Of a stretch of 64,000 bases of DNA, positions 46,601 to 55,133 are shown piece by piece (position 1 is the first letter of the stretch; every line of letters begins with the position of its first letter). The DNA is from JAJPXC01 sp964510535. Its GTDB lineage: Bacteria > Bacteroidota > Bacteroidia > Bacteroidales > Muribaculaceae. Where the stretch lies: the NCBI GenBank assembly GCA_964510535.1, contig CAZECG010000007.1, positions 1 through 64,000 of the forward strand, written 5' to 3'. A model generated the notes under the pieces. That model did not search any database. It had not been told where the DNA came from and saw nothing but the letters and a program-made list of their open reading frames with translations. Position numbers and translations under genes: made by a program.

Positions 46601-48221
46601 CAGGCTGTGGGGCAACTTCAAATACATCGACTTTGAAGGTGCTGTATTTGCCCAGGACTTGAAACTCAAGATTGATTTCACAAACGCAGTCTACACCGCC
46701 ACCGACTCCATACGGTTCACTCCCGGACGAATATCCATCGACAACGTTGTGCTGTCAGACCAATATGGCAACACCGCACTGCTTAACGGAACTGTTACTC
46801 ACAAGTTCTTCAAGAAACCGTCATTCAACTTCCAGATAACTAACGCCAAGGATATTCTCGTCTACAACGTGACACAACGTCTCAACCCCGACTGGTACGG
46901 CCAGATTTTCGGTTCGGGCACCGCATTAATTAAAGGGAAACCCGGCACGATAAGCATAGGGGCCAATATGTCCACCAGCCCTAAATCGACATTCACATTT
47001 GTCCTGTCAGACCGCCAGGAAGCAAGCGAATACAGCTTCATCACATTCCGCGACAAAACCTTGATGGCGCGACGAGATTCAATCGAAGCCCTCAACACCA
47101 CTCCCGAAGCCGTGAAACGGTTCAAGCAAAACCGCACCTTGACGACAGAAGCGTCCTCATCGGTCTACAATCTCAACTTCGATGTCAATGTGACACCCGA
47201 CATGAAAATCATTCTAATCATGGACCCCGACGGCGGGGACCAAGTCACAGCCTACGGCAACGGCAACATCCACATGGGATACGATTCAAGCGACGAGAAC
47301 CTCGTGATGCGCGGCGTATACACCGTAGAGCGGGGAACCTACAACTTCACTCTTCAGGACATCATAATCCGCGACTTCACCATCACCCCCGGAAGCTCAA
47401 TATCATTCCACGGGAGTCCCTATAACGCCAATCTCGACATCACAGCCATCTACTCCACCAACGCCAACCTCAGCGACCTTGACGAATCGTTTTTGCAGGA
47501 CAAAGAGTTAAACCGCACAAATGTCCCGGTTCAAGCGTTACTAAAAGTCAACGGCGATATGCGCACACCCGACCTGTCGTTTGACCTCCATTTTCCCACA
47601 CTCACCAACGACACCTACCGCAAAGTGAGAAGCATCGTCAGCACCGAGGAGATGATGAACCGCCAGATTATTTACCTCCTCACATTAAACAGATTCTACA
47701 CTCCCGATTACATGGCATCGACAACCAAGGGCAATGAACTGGTATCGGTGGCATCATCCACAATATCATCCCAACTGAGCAATGTGCTCGGGCACCTTAG
47801 CGACAACTGGTCAATCGCACCTAATGTCCGAAGCGACCGCGGAGACTTCTCCGATGTTGAGGTCGACCTCGCTCTATCAAGCCAACTGCTCAACAACCGA
47901 TTGATTTTCAACGGCAATCTCGGCTACCGCGACAAATCGCTAAACACCAATCAGTTTGTCGGAGATTTCGACATTGAGTATCTGCTTAACCGCTCAGGCA
48001 ACGTCAGGCTCAAAGCCTACAACCGATATAACGACCAAAACTTCTACATCAAAACCGCCACTACCACCCAAGGCATTGGCATCTTGTTTCGCCGCGATTT
48101 CGACCGTATGTTCGGGTTCTTGCGCCACCGCAAAAAATCCGAACCAATCGTCAGCGACACAATCCCCGCAGTCGATTCAATCCCCAACAACTCTATGCCG
48201 CATCTGCCCGCTGACAAATGA
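43650..48221 (+). CDS. TamB/AsmA-like translocation and assembly protein
   Basis: This 1523-residue envelope protein has an N-terminal signal anchor (about residues 7-32) and a very long beta-helical body of repeated strands (AsmA/DUF490 type). The C-terminal TamB domain has GTYNFTLQDIIIRDFTITPGS and then FDLHFPTLTNDTYRKVRS near 1310-1330. The C-terminus includes LLNNRLIFNGNLGYRD, typical of Bacteroidetes TamB proteins that work with an Omp85 partner, though no tamA neighbours it. The role is outer-membrane protein assembly or bridging of lipid transport across the periplasm. Transcribed alone, diverging from folK. Confidence 0.9.
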   Translation: MRLAYKIFRVLIVSALVLAVMIPMLIYITVSLPPVQDKMRAITEKELSTLLGTKVSIGNLNITPVNNVSLSDVAIADCNGDTALYAKQIAAGLDMRQLLIKNRISVSYAVVRGLKAHISRDSTNTPLNIQNIIDALKPKDKNKPPTQFDFTANTIILRQWDLTYDVKSEPKLIDRFDPNHISITNLRADIQMPIIKNEDVAIDLRRLAFEEQSGLTVTNLTGLFHVSGKGISTREVVVEMPATRIAIGDQSIACDRFDNLKSLLSTMPLPLKIVNGSYITPSDMTAFIPALTHFDSTLNLDIDAQVSMKRIDLYRCRIGDPEQVTYLDIEGFAKNILNRDSLSITVPQFTMKASGPDIAVIADAFTTVTPTAKTNLQQMGQINVNGTLDGTLGNLSASIEASADQGDLTIDADYSDNKSGRKQVAANISTSGIKLGEILNRSDIGSIAASITVEATFNGKRRAVDLDADVSSFSFRGYNYESISLVSSLVDDVAEIELTVNDPAAGVSIAGNVDIGKKQPGVSLSAFVNGLDLSHLNLWDKYPGYKLNAELNADINGNSLENADGYITIKDISFLNSENSGLTIDDITLNAHNNDNPKRMELSSDFTDCTITGQYHFATVWPQLKEILTHSFPVFVENQQPEAINRRIPLIIPDNDFSFTATLKENTELAKLGKLPFTILAPVEIQGSVNHSTQQLELNVDAPYIQQKDKLIENSAVYANIDGTGNKCDLYVTTQIPTKNGAMPLVLECHGNENRLDTRLNWEIDRKRAYKGDVSLSALLSRNVDRQLIAEIDVNESRLVFNDSVWTVHPSKIFYRPKDIEVIDFNVSRANQHVKINGYASQNENERMTVELLNVNLDYIFESLGLDNVMIGGDATGTIVAAGAFSPQPRLQTDNLTVTDISYNKAVLGNADIQSHWDNNRKAVNIDALISQPNDATSHIYGDIFALNDSLDMHFDADRVDVRFMTPFMAAFASDISGCASGKARLWGNFKYIDFEGAVFAQDLKLKIDFTNAVYTATDSIRFTPGRISIDNVVLSDQYGNTALLNGTVTHKFFKKPSFNFQITNAKDILVYNVTQRLNPDWYGQIFGSGTALIKGKPGTISIGANMSTSPKSTFTFVLSDRQEASEYSFITFRDKTLMARRDSIEALNTTPEAVKRFKQNRTLTTEASSSVYNLNFDVNVTPDMKIILIMDPDGGDQVTAYGNGNIHMGYDSSDENLVMRGVYTVERGTYNFTLQDIIIRDFTITPGSSISFHGSPYNANLDITAIYSTNANLSDLDESFLQDKELNRTNVPVQALLKVNGDMRTPDLSFDLHFPTLTNDTYRKVRSIVSTEEMMNRQIIYLLTLNRFYTPDYMASTTKGNELVSVASSTISSQLSNVLGHLSDNWSIAPNVRSDRGDFSDVEVDLALSSQLLNNRLIFNGNLGYRDKSLNTNQFVGDFDIEYLLNRSGNVRLKAYNRYNDQNFYIKTATTTQGIGILFRRDFDRMFGFLRHRKKSEPIVSDTIPAVDSIPNNSMPHLPADK

Positions 48222-48305
48222 CAGTCAGCCCACTTCGACACGGCATCAGTCAGTGCCACCAATCTACAGATGTTACGAAAAATAGGCTGTTACGCATTTT
48301 TTGCT

Positions 48306-48313
48306 TAAATTTG
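48306..48313 (+). promoter_or_regulatory. Nucleotidyltransferase -7 box (TAAATTTG)
   Basis: Exact TAnnTTTG match 38 bases before the ATG at 48351, preceded by a T-rich run that could provide a weak -33 element. Confidence 0.7.
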
Positions 48314-48350
48314 CGAGTAGTTTGAAAAAAAATATCATCATACCATTGAA

Positions 48351-49256
48351 ATGAAACCTACACTTTTCGTTTTAGCCGCCGGAATGGGTAGCCGTTATGG
48401 AAGTCTCAAACAGCTTGACCCGCTGGGGCCCAACGGAGAAACCATCATGGACTATTCAATTTTTGATGCCCTCAGAGCAGGATTCGGCAAAATCGTCTTT
48501 GTTATCCGTAAAGATTTCGAAGATGATTTCCGAAAAATAATCCTTTCTAAATACGAAAACCACATCCCTGTCAGTATAGTTTTTCAAAGTCTTGACGCTC
48601 TACCTGAAGGATATACCTGCCCCACTGACCGCACAAAACCCTGGGGGACGAACCATGCGGTAATGATGGGCAAAGGCGTAATCAACGAACCATTCGCCGT
48701 AATAAACGCCGATGACTTCTATGGCCGCGACGCTTTTGAGGTTATCGCTAAGGAGCTGTCACGCGACCACGACAAAAAAGGCGACTACTGCATGGTCGGC
48801 TTTCGTGTCGGAAATACCGTCACCGAAAATGGTTCGGTTTCACGCGGTGTATGCACAACCGCCGACGGACTTTTGTCATCGGTCATTGAACGCACAGCCA
48901 TAACCTGCGAGCCTGACGGGACAATCGCCTATGCCGATGAAAACGGCGCAAAGGTGCAACTTGACCCCATGACACCGGTGTCAATGAACCTTTGGGGATT
49001 CACCCCCGACTATTTCGATTTTTCAGAACGCGATTTCAAGAAATTCCTCGACGAGAAACTCAACGCCCCCAAATCAGAATATTACATCCCTTCCGCTGTC
49101 GATACTCTCATCAAATCAGGAGAAGCGACAGTCAAGGTGCTTGATACTGATTCAAAGTGGTTCGGCGTAACCTACGCCGCCGACCGCGACGGGGTTGTGG
49201 CAAAATTGGCCGAACTTCATCGACAAGGAGCATATCCTGAAAAACTGTTTGTATAA
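48351..49256 (+). CDS. Sugar-phosphate nucleotidyltransferase-like protein
   Basis: This 301-residue Rossmann-like NTP transferase has the nucleotide loop LAAGMGSRYGSLKQLDPLGP (about residues 8-27) and the Asp of the metal site in VINADDFYGRDAF. It differs from RmlA and GalU in its GxGSRYG signature and in the TVTENGSVSRGVC segment, and belongs to a Bacteroidales group usually annotated only as nucleotidyltransferase. The sugar and nucleotide are unknown. It follows tamB by 129 bp and has its own promoter. Confidence 0.85.
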   Translation: MKPTLFVLAAGMGSRYGSLKQLDPLGPNGETIMDYSIFDALRAGFGKIVFVIRKDFEDDFRKIILSKYENHIPVSIVFQSLDALPEGYTCPTDRTKPWGTNHAVMMGKGVINEPFAVINADDFYGRDAFEVIAKELSRDHDKKGDYCMVGFRVGNTVTENGSVSRGVCTTADGLLSSVIERTAITCEPDGTIAYADENGAKVQLDPMTPVSMNLWGFTPDYFDFSERDFKKFLDEKLNAPKSEYYIPSAVDTLIKSGEATVKVLDTDSKWFGVTYAADRDGVVAKLAELHRQGAYPEKLFV

Positions 49257-49340
49257 ACATTACTGAAATATTCTAAAAAAAACAAACCGGAGAGACGCAT
49301 CGAAACAGTACAGTCCCTCAAATAAATAGATTGTTTTACA

Positions 49341-50420
49341 ATGGCAAAAGTCGGTGACAGAGTACGATACCTAAACGCTGTCGGCGGAGGTGAAATCGTC
49401 AAAATCGAGGGCAACATAGCCTACGTCGACGAGGATGGATTTGAAACGCCAGTGCTGCTCAAAGAGTGCGTGGTAGTCGACGGCAACGGCTTTTATGGTA
49501 AAGACCCCAAGGCTCCATCGAAGGAGGTGAAAGAGGGGAAACTGAAAACCGGGAAACCCGAAGCGTCAACGACTAAGGGCCAAGTTGATGTCGAAGCCGT
49601 GGAGCCACTTATCGAAACCGCCGACGGCGACACACTCAACGTGGTGCTCGCCTACGAGGCAATCGAGCTTAAACACCTCACCACAACCGCCTACGAGGCA
49701 TATTTGGTAAACGACTCTAACTATTACCTATACTTCACCTACCTAACCCGCGGAGACAACGATAATGGATGGAGGGCGCGTTACGCCGGAATCATAGAGC
49801 CTAACATACAGCTATTCCTTGGAGAGGTGTCACGCGACGACCTCGGCGGAATGGATCGTGTGGCACTGCAGTATGTGGCGTTCAAAAAAGATAAAGAGTT
49901 TGTTCTGAAAGCACCGATAGCAGTCGAATACGCTCTTGACACGACAAAGTTTTTCAAACTGCATTGTTTCCGCGACAATATCTATTTCGACAAACCCGTA
50001 ATAGCCATCGACATCGTTAAAAACGATATACCTCAAAGGCCGATGATGCTTGACTCAAGCCGACTGGAAGAAGGATTGCGCCGCAAGAAAGAAGCCGACC
50101 GCCCAATGCGTAAACCTGTCAGTAAAAAATCATCCTCTGGAATATTAGAAATCGATCTCCATATCAACGAACTGCTCGACAACACAGCCGGACTGTCAAA
50201 TTCCGACATGCTCGATGTGCAACTAAAGGAATTTAAGCGGGTGATGGATGGCAATCTCAGTAATAAAGGACAGAAAATCGTATTTATTCACGGCAAGGGT
50301 GAAGGAGTACTCCGAAAAGCCTTAATTGATGAACTAAAACGAGCCTACAAGCGTTGTGATGTACAAGACGCGTCATTCCGCGAATATGGATTTGGCGCTA
50401 CTCAAGTCACAATACGCTAA
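49341..50420 (+). CDS. DUF2027 and Smr-domain protein
   Basis: This 359-residue protein starts VGDRVRYLNAVGGGEIVKI, an N-terminal SH3-like fold that also occurs in MutS2-associated proteins. The middle is a beta-rich domain (about 85-225) typical of DUF2027. The C-terminal Smr domain (about 275-359) has DLHINELLD and HGKGEGVLRKAL, the LDLH and HGxG motifs of Smr nucleases. Smr domains nick branched DNA or cleave RNA; whether this one is active is not known. It follows the nucleotidyltransferase by 84 bp and precedes the ferredoxin by 12 bp. Confidence 0.88.
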   Translation: MAKVGDRVRYLNAVGGGEIVKIEGNIAYVDEDGFETPVLLKECVVVDGNGFYGKDPKAPSKEVKEGKLKTGKPEASTTKGQVDVEAVEPLIETADGDTLNVVLAYEAIELKHLTTTAYEAYLVNDSNYYLYFTYLTRGDNDNGWRARYAGIIEPNIQLFLGEVSRDDLGGMDRVALQYVAFKKDKEFVLKAPIAVEYALDTTKFFKLHCFRDNIYFDKPVIAIDIVKNDIPQRPMMLDSSRLEEGLRRKKEADRPMRKPVSKKSSSGILEIDLHINELLDNTAGLSNSDMLDVQLKEFKRVMDGNLSNKGQKIVFIHGKGEGVLRKALIDELKRAYKRCDVQDASFREYGFGATQVTIR

Positions 50421-50432
50421 TTCACCATAGCA

Positions 50433-51245
50433 ATGATTCTCTGTTTTAGTGGCACAGGCAATTCATTATATATCGCCAAGTTGCTCGCCGATTACCTAAA
50501 CGATAATGTCACAGAGCTTAAAGATGAGCTCTTGCTCGATTCCGGTCAGGCCACAATCAGTTGCAAAAATGAAATCAGGATAGTATGGGTATTCCCTGTA
50601 TATTCATGGGGAATGCCACCGGTGGTGAAACGTTACATGAATCGTGTCAACCTGCGAAATGCCGGAGGCATTGGCCACTATATGGTGGCGACCTGCGGCG
50701 ATGACGCCGGACTCACCCACCGACAGTGGCGCAAACTAATCAAACGCCGCCATTGGACTGACATAGGCGCTTTTTCTGTGATTATGCCCAACACTTACAC
50801 GCTGATGAAAGGGTTCGACATCGACACATCTGAAGTGGCAGCGCGCAAACTCGCCGATGCTCCGTCGACGGTAAAGAGCATCGCCGCTGACATCAGTGAC
50901 CAATCTATTGTCGACAAGGTAAAAACCGGCAACTGGGCATGGATAAAAAGCCGCATAATCTACCCCTGGTTTGTACGCCACGCCATGTCGCCAAAACCTT
51001 TCCACGCAACCGACGTCTGCACAGGCTGCGGTCTGTGCGCCAAAGCGTGCCCGCTCGAAAATGTGATGATGTGGAAACACCGCCCCGAATGGCGCGACCG
51101 CTGCGCCTTGTGCCTGCGCTGCTATCATATATGCCCCAATCACGCGGTAGCCTACGGGAAGTCCACCGAACAAAAGGGGCAATATCTATGTCCTGAAATT
51201 TCAGTTAAAGAATTTGTGGCAACAGAGCCGTCTGACCGACAATAA
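50433..51245 (+). CDS. EFR1-type flavodoxin-ferredoxin protein
   Basis: This 270-residue redox protein has an N-terminal flavodoxin-like domain starting ILCFSGTGNSLYIAKLL, whose TGNS loop binds FMN phosphate, then a C-terminal 2x[4Fe-4S] ferredoxin with CTGCGLCAKACP and CALCLRCYHICP. Similar EFR1-family proteins occur in anaerobes and are thought to shuttle electrons. It follows the Smr-domain gene by 12 bp and converges with surE, leaving three bases between the stops. Partner unknown. Confidence 0.93.
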   Translation: MILCFSGTGNSLYIAKLLADYLNDNVTELKDELLLDSGQATISCKNEIRIVWVFPVYSWGMPPVVKRYMNRVNLRNAGGIGHYMVATCGDDAGLTHRQWRKLIKRRHWTDIGAFSVIMPNTYTLMKGFDIDTSEVAARKLADAPSTVKSIAADISDQSIVDKVKTGNWAWIKSRIIYPWFVRHAMSPKPFHATDVCTGCGLCAKACPLENVMMWKHRPEWRDRCALCLRCYHICPNHAVAYGKSTEQKGQYLCPEISVKEFVATEPSDRQ

Positions 51246-51248
51246 TCG

Positions 51249-52028
51249 TCAGAATATCAGCTCGCTGACAGCCGGAATCGCCTCAGCGACAGTTTGGTCG
51301 GCCTGCGCCGGAACAACCGTGGCGTAACCTCGGTCGAGCCAATAGATGTCGGTAGTGTCATCGTCGGGGCTATCGGGGCGATACTTGCCGGTGAGCATAT
51401 AGAACGTTTTGCCATTGGGGTCTTTGTAGTCGACATACTCCTCAACCCAGTGGCCCGTAGCAGCCTTAACCACTTTAAGCCCTTTGATTTTCACGTTGGC
51501 CGGGAAATTGACGTTAAGACACACACGGTGGGGTAAACCGCCGGCGAGCACCTTTGCCGAAATATCTTTGATATAGGGCAACGTTTCCGAAAAATCGGTT
51601 TGCAAAGAGTGGTCGAGCAACGAATACCCAACCGAGGGGATGTCGAGCATACTCGTCTCGAGCACAGCACCCATCGTTCCAGAATAGAGGATAGAGTTAC
51701 CTGCGTTAGGGCCGTGATTGATGCCAGAGAGAAGCAAATCGGGACGGCGCGGAACAATAGCGTGCAGCGCAATCTTCACGCAGTCGACCGGAGTGCCGTT
51801 GACCGAGTAGATTTTAGCACCGTTGTAATCATCGTGGCGAGTGACTCGCAACGGCATTCCGACTGTTATAGCCGATGATTGCCCCGAGCGCGGAGCATCG
51901 GGAGCCACTACATAAACGTCGCCCAAATCTTTCACGCAATCAACAAGATGATGCAATCCGGCGGTGAAAACTCCGTCGTCGTTGCTAATCAAAATCAGAG
52001 GACGGTCGATATGCTGTAAATTACTCAT
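51249..52028 (-). CDS. surE: 5'/3'-nucleotidase SurE
   Basis: This 259-residue cytoplasmic metal-dependent phosphatase acts on nucleoside 5'- and 3'-monophosphates. The metal-binding LISNDDGVFTAGLHHL lies at about 12-27, with the second Asn/Ser set in SGINHGPNAGNSILYSGTMGA. Length and motif order are standard for SurE. It begins 6 bp after obgE and is probably cotranscribed with it. Confidence 0.96.
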   Translation of the reverse strand: MSNLQHIDRPLILISNDDGVFTAGLHHLVDCVKDLGDVYVVAPDAPRSGQSSAITVGMPLRVTRHDDYNGAKIYSVNGTPVDCVKIALHAIVPRRPDLLLSGINHGPNAGNSILYSGTMGAVLETSMLDIPSVGYSLLDHSLQTDFSETLPYIKDISAKVLAGGLPHRVCLNVNFPANVKIKGLKVVKAATGHWVEEYVDYKDPNGKTFYMLTGKYRPDSPDDDTTDIYWLDRGYATVVPAQADQTVAEAIPAVSELIF

Positions 52029-52034
52029 ATTCGG

Positions 52035-53225
52035 TTACTTTAAATCGTTTTCGTTAAAATCTTCATTCCAAGTGAAGTCTTCCTCGTCGAACTCTTCCTC
52101 ATCGTCATAATAAAGGTCGTCGTCATCGTCGTCGACAGAAACGTTTTCAAAGATAAACTCATCTTCTTCGCGGACACGATGGCTGACATCGAGCGGACGG
52201 TGAGTTATGGGCATATCTTCGATGCGGTTGCTCTCGTCGTTTATAGCAGTCCAAAGCAAGTCTTTGAGTTCAGTCAATCCTTGCCCGGTGACAGCAGAGA
52301 TAAACAAGTGAGGAACGTCGTCGGGCAGTTGCGCCTCAATCTCGTCCATCAGCTCCCGGTCAAGCATATCACTTTTTGAGATGGCAAGCACACGGTGCTT
52401 ATCCATCAACTGAGGGTTAAACCGCTCAAGTTCACGCAACAACACCTCATATTCACTGCGTATGTCATCAGCATCAGCCGGAACGAGGAAAAGCAACACG
52501 GCATTGCGTTCTATGTGGCGCAGGAATCTAAGGCCCAAGCCTTTACCTTCGCTTGCCCCCTCGATGATACCGGGAATATCAGCCATGACAAACGAACGAT
52601 TGTCGCGGTAGCTGACTATGCCAAGTTGAGGCTCCATCGTCGTGAACGGATAATCGGCGATTTTGGGACGCGCTGCCGATAAAGATGACAGCAATGTCGA
52701 TTTGCCTGCATTGGGAAAACCGACCAAGCCGACATCGGCCAACAATTTAAGTTCCAGAATGACACTTTTTTCTATTGCCGGTTCGCCTGGCTGCGCATAG
52801 CGCGGCGTACGATTGGTTGCCGACTTGAAATGCCAGTTGCCAAGACCGCCGCGGCCTCCCTTCAGCAACTTCACTTCCTGGCCATCATCGGTGACCTCAC
52901 ACAGATAGTCACCGGTCTCAGCGTCAAAGACGACTGTACCACAAGGCACTTCTACCGTTACGTCATCGCCGTCTTTGCCGAAACTACGCCCGCCCGTGCC
53001 GCTTTGACCGTTACCGGCGAATATATGACGACGATATTTCAACGGTAACAGCGTCCACATATTTTTATTCCCTTTCAAAATTATATGACCTCCACGACCG
53101 CCGTCGCCTCCGTCCGGCCCTCCCTTGGGGACATATTTGGCTCGGTAAAAATGGCGTGAACCAGCACCACCCTTGCCCGAACGGCAAAGAATCTTAACGT
53201 AGTCAATGAAATTGGAATCGGCCAT
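52035..53225 (-). CDS. obgE: GTPase ObgE/CgtA
   Basis: This 396-residue ribosome-associated GTPase has the Gly-rich Obg fold (about residues 1-160, GGKGGAGSRHFYRAKYVPKGG region), then a G domain with P-loop GFPNAGKSTLL (about 169-179), switch II ADIPGIIEGASEGKG and SKSD as the NKxD variant. The C-terminus is a long acidic tail (DDDDDLYYDDEEEFDEEDF) instead of an OCT domain, as usual in Bacteroidales. It functions in 50S assembly and stringent control. It is upstream of surE on the same strand. Confidence 0.96.
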   Translation of the reverse strand: MADSNFIDYVKILCRSGKGGAGSRHFYRAKYVPKGGPDGGDGGRGGHIILKGNKNMWTLLPLKYRRHIFAGNGQSGTGGRSFGKDGDDVTVEVPCGTVVFDAETGDYLCEVTDDGQEVKLLKGGRGGLGNWHFKSATNRTPRYAQPGEPAIEKSVILELKLLADVGLVGFPNAGKSTLLSSLSAARPKIADYPFTTMEPQLGIVSYRDNRSFVMADIPGIIEGASEGKGLGLRFLRHIERNAVLLFLVPADADDIRSEYEVLLRELERFNPQLMDKHRVLAISKSDMLDRELMDEIEAQLPDDVPHLFISAVTGQGLTELKDLLWTAINDESNRIEDMPITHRPLDVSHRVREEDEFIFENVSVDDDDDDLYYDDEEEFDEEDFTWNEDFNENDLK

Positions 53226-53323
53226 AACTCTTATTTTACTTGGAATTGTTGTTTTAGTTTTATTATAAAAAAACAGCTTATTACGAGAATCCGTTTAACC
53301 TGCGAGCTTGATTGTGAGGCAAA

Positions 53324-54373
53324 TCAGTTTGTAAAATCATGATGATAACGCACTAAATCTTGCGCCTGTCTGAAATCTGTTGGAGAACCTATGTCAATCC
53401 ATGTCCCGTTAATCGGGAAATAGACCACCTTCTCTCCTCGGGCAATAGCATCTTCCACGAGGTCGGTCGCATCAGTGACCTTATCAGAAGGTAACGCATC
53501 AAGCAAACGGTTTGAAATCATATATATGCCGGCGTTTGCATAATAAGAATACGACGGTTTTTCCTCGATTCCCGTGATGTTGGAGCCGTCCGTTGCCAAA
53601 ATCGCATACGGAACCGACACCGAATATGGGATTGCCGCCACAGTGACCGCAGCGTCTTCCGTCGTGTGACGAAGATACATATCCTCAAGCGAAATGGAAG
53701 TAAGCAGGTCAGAGTTCATGACCAATGTAGTTCCGTCGGGATTGTCGCGCTTGACCAACGACGCGGCTCCTATTGTGCCGAGTGGACGATCTTCCACAAC
53801 GCATTTCACCTTGATACCGGCTACCGGCGATGAAAAATGGTCTAATATTTTCTCCGCAAGATAGCGCGCCGTCACGGTGACATCGCTGACACCCACACGA
53901 GCCAATGCCTCTATATTGTAATCAATTATAGCCTTACCTCCCACCTCAAGCAACGGTTTGGGGGTGTCGAGCGTCAAGGGACGCAAACGCTCTCCCCTTC
54001 CACCAGCCATAAGTATTGCACTTATGGGAAGCAGCGAATGAATCAAAGTGAGGTCATAAATCCGCGTCACGCATCCGTTAGCATCAAGGGCGGGCAGAAG
54101 TTTGATTCCAGCCTCGCGAGCCTCCTTCATAACAGCCACATCTACTCGGCCATCCTTGATTGCCCTGAAATCACGGCGCATAGCGTCTTTTAGCGGAGAT
54201 GACAGAGACAACCCCGAAAGCAGACCGCGGCGTACATCCCCATCGGTCAAAGTTCCGGTCATAACACCATCATCATTGACGGCGAAAAGAGTCATCACCC
54301 CCCCCGAAAGAGCGTTCAGCCGTTCAAGAGCGGTAATAACCTGTAATTTTTCATTTATTATATGTCGATTCAT
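53324..54373 (-). CDS. Nucleotidyltransferase with N-terminal CBS pair (PtmE-like)
   Basis: This 349-residue protein has CBS-type motifs in the first 115 residues (GTLTDGDVRRGLLSG near 40-54), followed by an NTP transferase with ILMAGGRGERLRPLTLDTPKPLL near 120-142. In Campylobacter, PtmE with this architecture makes GDP-glucosamine as the first step to CMP-legionaminic acid. The next two genes upstream in transcription order encode a CMP-sugar synthetase and a hydrolysing 2-epimerase of the same pathway, which supports that role. The sugar is inferred, not shown. The gap to obgE is about 100 bp and AT-rich. Confidence 0.88.
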   Translation of the reverse strand: MNRHIINEKLQVITALERLNALSGGVMTLFAVNDDGVMTGTLTDGDVRRGLLSGLSLSSPLKDAMRRDFRAIKDGRVDVAVMKEAREAGIKLLPALDANGCVTRIYDLTLIHSLLPISAILMAGGRGERLRPLTLDTPKPLLEVGGKAIIDYNIEALARVGVSDVTVTARYLAEKILDHFSSPVAGIKVKCVVEDRPLGTIGAASLVKRDNPDGTTLVMNSDLLTSISLEDMYLRHTTEDAAVTVAAIPYSVSVPYAILATDGSNITGIEEKPSYSYYANAGIYMISNRLLDALPSDKVTDATDLVEDAIARGEKVVYFPINGTWIDIGSPTDFRQAQDLVRYHHDFTN

Positions 54374-54414
54374 CAGGATTGTTCTATCTATGCGATTGTT
54401 ATTTTAGCTGTTAA

Positions 54415-55110
54415 TTATCCTTCAAAACTCATGCCGGCTATAGCCTCGGCAACCACCCAGTCGCGAGGGGTGTCAAGATCTATGCTGCGCTCGCTTGGCA
54501 TCTCAACAGGTATTCGACGAGGGAACGCCCCAAGAGGCATCTTTCGGAGCGACTCAGGATTGATTACATATACTGCCCCGTTCATCTCCCAAGCCGGCGG
54601 ACACTCTTGTCGACGCGTATAAAGCCCATCTCCCTTGGATATGTGTAGAAAACCTGTTTCAGGATCGGCCTCAAAGCAGTTGTAATATGGGTTTGACATT
54701 GCCGGCACAACCGAGACCACCATATCGACATCAGAGGTGTATCGGTCAAGACAACGCCTGACATCATCGACCGTTCTGAGCGGAGACGTAGGCTGCAGCA
54801 ACAACACACAATCGTAGTCCAAACCAATGTCGTCTGCCCAGTCCATGACATCAAGAATGACGTCTCGCGACGACGCTGTGTCGGTGGCGAGACAATCCGG
54901 CCTCATATAGGGAACCGATAAACCGGTCTGGCGACCCACCTCGGCTATCTCAACGTCATCGGTTGAAAGGATGACACGATTATCGGGAGCTACCTGCCGC
55001 GCCACATCAATGGAATAGCACAGGAGAGGCCGTCCCAGAAACGGTTTGATGTTTTTCCGGGGAATACCTTTGCTTCCGCCTCGCGCCGGAATTACGACAA
55101 GTGGTTTCAT
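54415..55110 (-). CDS. CMP-nonulosonic acid cytidylyltransferase (NeuA/LegF type)
   Basis: This 231-residue enzyme couples CTP to a nine-carbon acidic sugar. The N-terminal signature VIPARGGSKGIPRKNIKPF (residues 4-22) is diagnostic. LLQPTSPLRTVDDVRRCLDR and the final motif with RSIDLDTPRDWVVAE complete the family pattern. Sialic, legionaminic and pseudaminic acid cytidylyltransferases are hard to separate by eye; the PtmE-like partner favours legionaminate. It lies between the CBS nucleotidyltransferase and the epimerase, in one direction. Confidence 0.92.
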   Translation of the reverse strand: MKPLVVIPARGGSKGIPRKNIKPFLGRPLLCYSIDVARQVAPDNRVILSTDDVEIAEVGRQTGLSVPYMRPDCLATDTASSRDVILDVMDWADDIGLDYDCVLLLQPTSPLRTVDDVRRCLDRYTSDVDMVVSVVPAMSNPYYNCFEADPETGFLHISKGDGLYTRRQECPPAWEMNGAVYVINPESLRKMPLGAFPRRIPVEMPSERSIDLDTPRDWVVAEAIAGMSFEG

Positions 55111-55133
55111 AGTGCAAATTTAACACATTTCTG